NCBI GenBank assembly: GCA_009903905.1
Contig: WYEI01000224.1
Span: 1 to 6,116 of the forward strand
Source: Pyrobaculum sp.
GTDB taxonomy: Archaea; Thermoproteota; Thermoprotei; Thermoproteales; Thermoproteaceae
DNA: 6,116 nt
Direction of reading: 5' to 3'
The notes beneath the pieces are model-generated. The model saw only the letters and a list, made by a program, of their open reading frames with translations. It ran no database searches and was not told the origin of the DNA. Of this stretch, positions 1 through 5,181 are shown piece by piece. A program made the translations under genes and the position numbers. Every line of letters starts with the position of its first letter. Within the stretch, counting starts at the first letter, position 1.

Positions 1-1108
1 TTTTCTCGCCCAGCTCCACAGCCACGCTGAAGCCTGCGCTCCTCAGCTTCTTCGCAACTGCCACGGCCTGCGGGTACGCCTCATCGTCGAAGATGTAGAT
101 GTAGTAGTCCAGCGGCTTCTCCACGTTGTGGAGCCCCACGGCCTCCATAAGCCTCTCAACGCCAATGGCGAACCCCAGCGCCGGCGTCTTTACGCCGCTG
201 TAGAGCTCCAGCAGGTCGTCGTATCTGCCGCCTCCCCCGACCGCCAGCTTGTACTCCCCGGCGAACGCCTCGAATACAATCCCGGTGTAGTAGTCAAGCC
301 CCCTCACGATGGACATGTCGAATCTAAACCCCCCAAGCCCCGTCGATGCATCTAGGTACTTCACCAGCTTGGCGTAGTGGGCGCCGAGGCTCTGGTCCAG
401 CCGCGTCAGGTGGTCCGCGGCTTCTTGCAAAGGCATTTCGCTGGTCATGTCGTATATCTTCTCAGCCTTATCCCGCGGGACGCCTCCGCTGGTCATCACG
501 GCCACCACCTCCTCCCGCGGGAGCTTGAGCTTTTTATCTAAGGCGCGGTAAATTACATCTCGGTAGGCGGAGAGCCCCAGGGCTTCCAGCATCTTGTCCA
601 CGGCCCTCCGGTCGTTTATCTTAACCACGTAATCCGCGGCGCCGGCCGCCGACAGGGACTCAGCCAACACATGCAGAACCTCCGCGTCTGCCCTCGGGGT
701 GGACGACCCCACAAGCTCTATGCCGAATTGGTAAAACTCCCTGTAGCGCCCATGTTGCGGCTCGTCGTATCTAAACACCTTGGTGAAGTAGTACCACCTA
801 ACGGGCCTCGGCATGTCTAGGCTGTAGGAGAGCGCCCTGGCGACGGGGACCGTCATGTCGAACCTCAGCCCCAGATCCCTGCCCGCCTTGTCCTTGAAGT
901 AGTAGATCTCGTTGATAACCTCCTGCCCCGCCTTCTTGGCCAGCACCTCGAAATGCTCGACAACTGGCGTCTCCACCCTCCTGTATCCAAAGGACTCGGC
1001 AACCCTAGACAGAACATCCTCTATATGTTTCAACGCGTAGAACTGCGGCGGGAGCCAATCCCGCATGCCGCGCGGAGGCCTCCTAAGGTGGTCGGGTAGC
1101 CCGCTCAT
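1..1108 (-). CDS. hisS: Histidyl-tRNA synthetase, 3'-truncated by the window edge
   Basis: This class II aminoacyl-tRNA synthetase attaches histidine to tRNA-His in the cytoplasm, using ATP. The frame is open from the ATG at 1108 to the left edge: 369 residues, against roughly 420 for the family, so the end of the anticodon-binding domain is missing. Visible landmarks are a motif 1-like segment GYRRVETPVV (41-50), motif 2 VFRYDEPQHGRYREFYQFG (111-129), the histidine-binding signatures RGLDYYTGIVFEA (269-281) and GGGGRYDDLL (291-300), and motif 3 LGFAIGVERL (311-320). The anticodon domain begins near residue 334. The ATG overlaps the TGA of the upstream dehydrogenase gene as ATGA, which suggests translational coupling. 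A GGAG lies about 10 nt upstream and an AGGAGGTGG a little further up, both inside the preceding gene. A later Met (residue 15, in RGMRDW) is a possible start but would lose the conserved RRPPRG lead-in. No frameshift or stop is seen. The identification is very secure. Confidence 0.97.
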   Translation of the reverse strand, partial: MSGLPDHLRRPPRGMRDWLPPQFYALKHIEDVLSRVAESFGYRRVETPVVEHFEVLAKKAGQEVINEIYYFKDKAGRDLGLRFDMTVPVARALSYSLDMPRPVRWYYFTKVFRYDEPQHGRYREFYQFGIELVGSSTPRADAEVLHVLAESLSAAGAADYVVKINDRRAVDKMLEALGLSAYRDVIYRALDKKLKLPREEVVAVMTSGGVPRDKAEKIYDMTSEMPLQEAADHLTRLDQSLGAHYAKLVKYLDASTGLGGFRFDMSIVRGLDYYTGIVFEAFAGEYKLAVGGGGRYDDLLELYSGVKTPALGFAIGVERLMEAVGLHNVEKPLDYYIYIFDDEAYPQAVAVAKKLRSAGFSVAVELGEK

Positions 1109-2151
1109 AAAGCGGTTCTCTCCACCACCTCCTGTGTGACGGAGACCCCCCGTTGTTTGATAGCCGTTAGAAGCCTGGGGAAGAGCCTGTTGGACATGCC
1201 GACGTATTCCGGGGGCGTGACGCCCGGCTCCAGGTCCTTGATAACATACTGCATGCCCACTGCCACGTTACCCGTCGCTATCTGCATAGCCGTCCAGCCG
1301 CCGTGTGGCCTCACGAGCACCTCGTAGACCACCCTCTTTTCCCCCCTGACGCCTACCACCTTCATATATACCAGGTCCGGCACGTCGAATTTAAGCCGTG
1401 AGAGGAGTCTCGCCGTCACCGCCCGGGGCGGCGGCTCCCCCTCCTCCGACATGAGGCCTAGGTCTCTGAGGAGGCGGATCTTCTCCACGTGGCCTGGCCA
1501 CCTAAGCGTTTTTTCGTACATGGTGGTGACCTTGCCGGCCAGCGTCTTAAGGAGGGTTCTGAGGCCGTCTGTGTAGAACGCCTCCAGCGTGCCTACGGGC
1601 GAATTGACTTGCTCCACATCGCTCAGGGGGTCAACCACAACGGTCTCCCCGCCTCTGATAAGCCTGGCGGGTCTGGTGTACTCCTCGATCAGATCCAGCG
1701 GGCTCCATGTGATGGAGTAGCCCAGCGGACCCACCGGCCTCTCTGGTATGCCCCCCACGTATATGCCGAGCTCGTCAACGTGTCCCAAGTCGGCCACGAG
1801 CCTCCCCGCCAGCACGTTGCTGAGGCCCGGCGCCACGCCTGCGTCAGGCACGTACCTAGCCCCCGTCTTCACCGCAATCTCCTGCAACGTGAAGGGGTCC
1901 TCCGCGTAGAACGATACGTCGATTGTGTCCAGCCCCGCCTCAAGCACACGCCTAGACGCCTTGTACGCCACGTTGCCCGGGAGGGCGTTCACCACGAGGT
2001 CGTAGCCGCCTAGGGGAACCTCCAAGGCGTCTTGCTGAACGGCGGCGGGACAGCCCCTGGCCCTATCCACCGCCACCACCTCATGTCTAGCTGAGAGGAC
2101 CTCGTGGAGGTACCTGCCTATGTGCCCGCATCCCAGCAGAAGTATCCTCAC
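1105..2151 (-). CDS. Saccharopine dehydrogenase / L-lysine 6-dehydrogenase-like NAD(P)-dependent oxidoreductase
   Basis: A 348-residue cytoplasmic oxidoreductase with an N-terminal Rossmann domain (about 1-120) and a C-terminal saccharopine-dehydrogenase-type domain. The dinucleotide loop is GCGHIG (7-12). Strand beta2 ends in Asp29, which in Rossmann folds usually favours NAD over NADP. Family signatures follow: NALPGNVAYKA (55-65), DVSFYAEDPF (78-87), PDAGVAPGLSNVLAGR (102-117), then LGYSITWSPLDLIEEY and LRWPGHVEKIRLLRDLGL. These match the group containing bacterial L-lysine 6-dehydrogenase and archaeal proteins annotated as saccharopine dehydrogenase, so lysine or a related amino acid is the likely but unproven substrate; carboxynorspermidine-type activity is an alternative. 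The start is GTG at 2151. An in-frame TAA at 2164-2166 rules out anything further upstream, and the Rossmann strand begins at once. No Shine-Dalgarno sequence precedes it. Its first 65 nt overlap the glycosyltransferase gene, and its stop overlaps the hisS start. Confidence 0.88.
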   Translation of the reverse strand: MRILLLGCGHIGRYLHEVLSARHEVVAVDRARGCPAAVQQDALEVPLGGYDLVVNALPGNVAYKASRRVLEAGLDTIDVSFYAEDPFTLQEIAVKTGARYVPDAGVAPGLSNVLAGRLVADLGHVDELGIYVGGIPERPVGPLGYSITWSPLDLIEEYTRPARLIRGGETVVVDPLSDVEQVNSPVGTLEAFYTDGLRTLLKTLAGKVTTMYEKTLRWPGHVEKIRLLRDLGLMSEEGEPPPRAVTARLLSRLKFDVPDLVYMKVVGVRGEKRVVYEVLVRPHGGWTAMQIATGNVAVGMQYVIKDLEPGVTPPEYVGMSNRLFPRLLTAIKQRGVSVTQEVVERTAL

Positions 2152-3199
2152 AATTTTCTTGATTTACGGTATTTTTATCTATGAACACCGTGAGCTCCGA
2201 GGTTACGTAATTAGCGACATACCCAGCCGCCACCCCAACCACATACGCCGCATATATCCAAACGCCGAGTAGGTGGAGGATCAGCGTTGTCGCGTAGTTC
2301 ACCCCGTTGCCCACCGCGGTGGCTACGTGGTACTTGGCCCAACCGGCGAGAAGCGGCGTACGCCGATTTGCGAAGGTCCACCGCCGGTTGAGAAGGTAGT
2401 TAGAGGTGAGGCTCGTCTCTATGGCGAGGGCGACCGACACAGGCTTTGGAAGGAAGGAGGTGAGGTGTATCACGGCGAAGGCGACGCCGATTCCCGAGGC
2501 GCCCACCGCGGCGAACTTGAGGGGACGCCACCTGGCGAGGGCTAAGACTTGCCTGAGGTAGTCCGCTATGTGGCGGGTGCCCAGCTTAGAGCGACCCCGC
2601 GTCCTGAGACCGAAGAGGTATGGCACCTCCACGACGCACCGCGGCTTGCACTGGACGAGGACGTCTAGGAGGATTTTGTACAGCCCCGTGGGCTTCACGT
2701 TGGCCACGCACTCTCTTCGGTACGCAAAGAAGCCGGAGACGGCGTCCCTCACGGCCCTCGCCTCGGGGAGGAGGATCCTCGCCAGGAGGACAGCGCCGCG
2801 GGACACGAGCCGCCTATGCCAAGGCCACCCCTCAACCCCGCCGCCCTTCACGTACCTCGACGCAACGGCGAGGCAACCCCTCCCCGCCGCCTCGGCAAGC
2901 TTCGGCACAAGCTCCGGCGGATGTTGCAAGTCGGCGTCCATCACCACCACCACGTCTCCCCCCGCCGTCCTGGCCCCCTCCACCACCGCGCTTGAAAGCC
3001 CCCGGCGGCCCTCCCTCACGAGAACCCTCACGGGGTACCGCCCCGCCAGCCTCCTGGCCACCTCCGCGGTCCCGTCCGGGCTCCCATCGTCAACCACGAC
3101 CACCTCGTAACTCCTCCCCGCCAAGGCCCGATCCAGACGCTCCAGTAGCTCCGGCAGGTTCTCAGCCTCGTTATACGTCGGGACCACTACGGAGATCAT
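2087..3199 (-). CDS. Family 2 glycosyltransferase (dolichyl-phosphate mannose synthase-like) with C-terminal GtrA domain
   Basis: A membrane enzyme expected to move a hexose from a nucleotide sugar to a polyprenyl (dolichyl) phosphate, feeding protein or lipid glycosylation. Counting from the ATG at 3199 (370 residues), the GT2 catalytic domain spans about 1-225. It shows SVVVPTYNEAENL near the start, DDGSPDGT (37-44), the metal-binding DAD in MDADLQHPP (87-95), DAVSGFFAYRR and RTRGRSKLG (199-207). A GtrA domain of four hydrophobic helices follows, at about 229-250, 254-276, 290-313 and 315-340, with the typical SNYLLNRRWTF. The open frame extends upstream to a TTG at 3244, but that codon sits beside the TATA-like box and adds 15 unconserved residues. 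A GTG at 3205 is another option. The last 30 residues (after VFI, 341-370) form a polar tail without a domain and overrun the next gene by 65 nt. Sugar donor and acceptor cannot be told from sequence. Confidence 0.92.
   Translation of the reverse strand: MISVVVPTYNEAENLPELLERLDRALAGRSYEVVVVDDGSPDGTAEVARRLAGRYPVRVLVREGRRGLSSAVVEGARTAGGDVVVVMDADLQHPPELVPKLAEAAGRGCLAVASRYVKGGGVEGWPWHRRLVSRGAVLLARILLPEARAVRDAVSGFFAYRRECVANVKPTGLYKILLDVLVQCKPRCVVEVPYLFGLRTRGRSKLGTRHIADYLRQVLALARWRPLKFAAVGASGIGVAFAVIHLTSFLPKPVSVALAIETSLTSNYLLNRRWTFANRRTPLLAGWAKYHVATAVGNGVNYATTLILHLLGVWIYAAYVVGVAAGYVANYVTSELTVFIDKNTVNQENCEDTSAGMRAHRQVPPRGPLS
2168..2182 (-). promoter_or_regulatory. Possible TATA-like promoter element for the dehydrogenase-hisS pair
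   Basis: On the minus strand this reads AGATAAAAATACCG, an AT-rich island in GC-rich surroundings. The core TAAAAATA (2177-2170) starts 26 nt before the GTG at 2151, near where an archaeal TATA box would sit for a leaderless transcript. The lack of a Shine-Dalgarno sequence before the GTG fits leaderless expression. The box centre is about 22-23 nt from the GTG, slightly too close. The element lies inside the 3' end of the glycosyltransferase frame, so it could simply be tail coding sequence. Confidence 0.35.
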
Positions 3200-3242
3200 G
3201 TGCACCGGCGCCGCAGTCTTTTCATCTTGCCGCGATACACAC

Positions 3243-3254
3243 AATTTTAAATAT
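3243..3254 (-). promoter_or_regulatory. TATA-like box for the glycosyltransferase-dehydrogenase-hisS unit
   Basis: The minus strand reads ATATTTAAAATT, a good archaeal TATA-like sequence. Transcription starting about 25 nt downstream would begin near 3223 and give a leader of roughly 24 nt before the ATG at 3199. A short GGTG, complementary to the 16S rRNA 3' end, lies three bases before that ATG. This geometry argues against the TTG at 3244, which would lie upstream of the transcript. A second AT-rich block at 3267-3278 could also act on this strand. Confidence 0.5.
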
Positions 3255-3262
3255 CTCTATAA

Positions 3263-3278
3263 CCGCAAAATATTAAAA
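3263..3278 (+). promoter_or_regulatory. BRE/TATA-like promoter of the KaiC-like ATPase gene
   Basis: The plus strand reads CCGCAAAATATTAAAA. The core TATTAAAA occupies 3271-3278, that is -27 to -20 relative to the GTG start at 3298, and is preceded by an A-rich BRE-like stretch. This spacing fits transcription starting at or within a few bases of the start codon, so the mRNA is probably leaderless. No Shine-Dalgarno sequence is present between the box and the start. The core AATATT is palindromic and could serve both directions. Confidence 0.55.
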
Positions 3279-3297
3279 CGCCGTATTCCATTTATGT

Positions 3298-4314
3298 GTG
3301 AATCTAAAGCGGGTTTTTGCAGAAAAAGTGGCCTTCGTGTACGGGCCCAGCGGCGCCGGGAAGACTGTGCTTATTTCAAAGGTTGCGTTCGACTTCGCCA
3401 AGGAGGGCAGAAGAGTGCTGTGGGTAACCTTCAACGAAGGGAGAGACACCCTTCACGAGACTTGGAGAAGCTTCGGCTGGAAGGCCGAGGAAATAGTTGT
3501 TTACGACTACCCCTTCGTGCCGCAGTATAGAGAAACGTTGTTTAACCAGGTGGTGGACCTCGCCTACAAGGAGAGAGCCGAGGTCTTCGTCATAGACGGG
3601 GTGGAGGCGATAGTTTTCGACCGCGCCTCGGCGGATGCCTTGACCAAGATCGGCCTCCTCAGCGTCATAGGCATAGAGGCGAAGTACAACCCGCTTGGCG
3701 ACATCTCCGACGTGATCATAAAGATGGAGGCTAGATATACAAACTACGCCGCCATTAGGCGTATTAAGATACAGAAGGCGCGGGGCTTGGAGGTGCCGAA
3801 GCCCATCTACTACCTTGCAATACTCCCCACAGGCCCCGTCTTGCTAAGCGACGAACACGTGCCCTCTGCGGAGCAGAGACACGTGCCGCCGCCGGGCCTC
3901 CTGGCGCACCTCGTCAAGGAGGTGCCTCTAGGCTCACAAATAGCCTTATACGGCCCTTACCAACGGCTCTCAGCTGCGGTGGTGGACTCGCCTAACTCTA
4001 TCGCGTATATCCACAAGCACTACCAATTGGGATTCTTTAAGAGAGCGAAGCCGCGGCTGGTCTCTCTGTTTGAACACCGACGCCTAGAGCACTACGCCCA
4101 GAGGATACTTTCCCAGTACGTAATTACACTCGACGCAGAACAAGTGCCGAAATGGTTTAGATCTTTCAGAGACCAGAGGGCAGTTTGGGTAGACATCTAC
4201 ACAACGCCGCCAGACGTCGCAGGCTACGACTACGTGTTCTACGTAGACAAGGAGAAGATAAGAATAGAGCACTCGCCAGAGCCCCCGCCGCAGATTGAAT
4301 TACCTCTCAAGTAG
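3298..4314 (+). CDS. KaiC/RecA-superfamily ATPase with degenerate second domain, function unknown
   Basis: A 338-residue soluble protein. Residues 1-180 form a KaiC-like RecA-fold ATPase: Walker A GPSGAGKT (16-23), the strand-loop LWVTFNEGRDTL (41-52) followed by WRSFGW (56-61), Walker B VFVID (96-100), and a closing region with SDVIIKME (127-134) and RIKIQKARG (155-163), resembling the terminal strands and K-x-R element of KaiC domains. At the place where KaiC has two adjacent glutamates this protein has Asn46-Glu47. Residues 200-338 look like a second, decayed copy: GSQIALYGPYQRLSAA (212-227) aligns by eye with a P-loop but lacks the Gly-Lys-Thr, and no clear Walker B follows. A proline-rich linker joins the halves. 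The start is GTG at 3298; an in-frame TAA at 3274-3276 excludes longer forms, and the ATG at 3294 is out of frame. The gene is monocistronic, divergent from the glycosyltransferase and convergent with the oxidoreductase. Signalling, DNA-related or regulatory roles are all possible; none is shown. Confidence 0.85.
   Translation: MNLKRVFAEKVAFVYGPSGAGKTVLISKVAFDFAKEGRRVLWVTFNEGRDTLHETWRSFGWKAEEIVVYDYPFVPQYRETLFNQVVDLAYKERAEVFVIDGVEAIVFDRASADALTKIGLLSVIGIEAKYNPLGDISDVIIKMEARYTNYAAIRRIKIQKARGLEVPKPIYYLAILPTGPVLLSDEHVPSAEQRHVPPPGLLAHLVKEVPLGSQIALYGPYQRLSAAVVDSPNSIAYIHKHYQLGFFKRAKPRLVSLFEHRRLEHYAQRILSQYVITLDAEQVPKWFRSFRDQRAVWVDIYTTPPDVAGYDYVFYVDKEKIRIEHSPEPPPQIELPLK
3856..3885. repeat. Imperfect inverted repeat with flanking direct repeats inside the ATPase gene
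   Basis: CTCTGC (3864-3869) and GCAGAG (3873-3878) form a perfect 6-bp inverted repeat around a GGA loop. On either side lies a palindromic CACGTG (3856-3861 and 3880-3885), extending the hairpin with a small asymmetric bulge. The 9-mer ACACGTGCC also recurs as a direct repeat at 3855-3863 and 3879-3887. The stretch encodes the linker around residues 187-197, giving repeated HVP tripeptides between the two RecA-like halves. It may be chance from codon use, a duplication footprint or an mRNA hairpin. Confidence 0.5.
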
Positions 4315-5181
4315 TTTCAACACCTCTCTTGGCTGAAGCTCCGCCTCGACGGGCGCCCTCCCTATAAGTTTCAGAAGCTCCTCTTCGTAGGCTGGCTTCT
4401 CCTCGGATTTATAAAACACTCCTATGGGTATCTTCCCGTAGGGGTCTAGGGTGGGCCACTCCAGCGCCTTTCTGTACGCCTGGAAGTAGTCGGAGGAGTC
4501 GTGGCCAGACTCCTCAAGCCTGTAGATGCGTGCCCTGAACCAGTCGTAGGTGTTTACCCGGTTGAACGTGACGCATGGGCTTAAAACGTCCACCAAGGCG
4601 AAGCCTCTGTGCGTCAGCGCGGATTTCATGAGTTGCGTGAGGTGGGGGACATCTCCGCTGAATCCCCTGGCCACGTAGGTGGCGCCGGCCGCCAAGGCGA
4701 GCGCGAGCGGGTTGACGGGCTCGTCCACGGAGCCGAAGGGCGTCGTCTTCGTCTTCGTCCCCCTGAGCGTGGTGGGCGACATCTGCCCCGTTGTGAGGCC
4801 GTATACCTGGTTGTTAGATACTACATATGTGATGCCAACGTTTCGCCTCGCCGCGTGGATCATGTGGTTTAGGCCTATGCCGTAGCCATCGCCGTCGCCG
4901 CCAACCACGACCACCTTCAGCCTCGGATTCGCAATTTTCACCCCCGTGGCTATGGCCACCGCCCGGCCGTGTATGCCGTGGATGCCGTAGGTCTTCATGA
5001 AGTGGGGTAGCTGCGAGCTACAGCCGATGCCAGACACCACCACCACCTCCTCGTTGGGCACCGCAAGTTCCGCCAAGGCTCTGCGGAGGGCCTCCAATAT
5101 GCCGTAGTCGCCGCAACCAGGGCACCAAATCGGCGGCCTATTGACGGCGTAGTCCAGCGGCTTCCTGACCTCGACCTTCAT
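4300..5181 (-). CDS. korB: 2-oxoacid:ferredoxin oxidoreductase, beta subunit
   Basis: The thiamine diphosphate and iron-sulfur subunit of the enzyme that oxidatively decarboxylates 2-oxoacids (pyruvate, 2-oxoglutarate or related) with CoA, giving acyl-CoA and reduced ferredoxin; it can run in reverse for CO2 fixation. From the ATG at 5181 it has 293 residues, normal for the Sulfolobus-type family. It shows CPGCGDYG with the first two cluster cysteines (C20, C23), GIGCSSQ with the third (C54), HGRAVAIATG, the cofactor/Mg motif GGDGDGYGIG (94-103), NNQVYGLTTGQMSPTT (123-138) and the fourth cysteine in SPCVTFNR (C203). These support one [4Fe-4S] cluster. A GTG six bases further up (5187) is in frame, but it overlaps the GGAG Shine-Dalgarno at 5187-5190, five bases before the ATG. 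The ATG overlaps the alpha stop as ATGA. Its 3' end overlaps the convergent ATPase gene by 15 bp. Substrate preference cannot be settled from sequence. Confidence 0.95.
   Translation of the reverse strand: MKVEVRKPLDYAVNRPPIWCPGCGDYGILEALRRALAELAVPNEEVVVVSGIGCSSQLPHFMKTYGIHGIHGRAVAIATGVKIANPRLKVVVVGGDGDGYGIGLNHMIHAARRNVGITYVVSNNQVYGLTTGQMSPTTLRGTKTKTTPFGSVDEPVNPLALALAAGATYVARGFSGDVPHLTQLMKSALTHRGFALVDVLSPCVTFNRVNTYDWFRARIYRLEESGHDSSDYFQAYRKALEWPTLDPYGKIPIGVFYKSEEKPAYEEELLKLIGRAPVEAELQPREVLKLLER

Noticed and set aside
471..523. Two GC-rich palindromes, TCCCGCGGGA (471-480) and CTCCCGCGGGAG (512-523)
   Set aside because: Both fall in hisS codons for Pro-Arg followed by an acidic residue; such palindromes are common by chance in GC-rich coding DNA, and there is no spacing or context suggesting a site.
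128..528. Two short plus-strand open frames in the left part
   Set aside because: They are antisense to hisS, whose motif 3, HisA-like and HisB-like signatures are encoded there on the minus strand.
1489..2013. A 174-residue plus-strand open frame
   Set aside because: It lies wholly antisense to the dehydrogenase gene, whose family motifs run through the same DNA, and has no recognisable domain or promoter.
3200..3244. TTG at 3244 as start of the glycosyltransferase
   Set aside because: It adds 15 unconserved residues and lies next to the TATA-like box, upstream of the expected transcript start; the ATG at 3199 begins right at the first GT2 strand.
2620..3276. A 218-residue plus-strand open frame, and a second one at 2568-3110
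   Set aside because: Both are antisense to the clear glycosyltransferase gene and very rich in Pro, Arg and Ser, as expected for shadow frames of GC-rich coding DNA; no domain is visible.
3198..3530. A 110-residue plus-strand frame running over the promoter and the ATPase P-loop region
   Set aside because: It is out of frame with the intact Walker A and B motifs, and its start lies inside the divergent glycosyltransferase gene.
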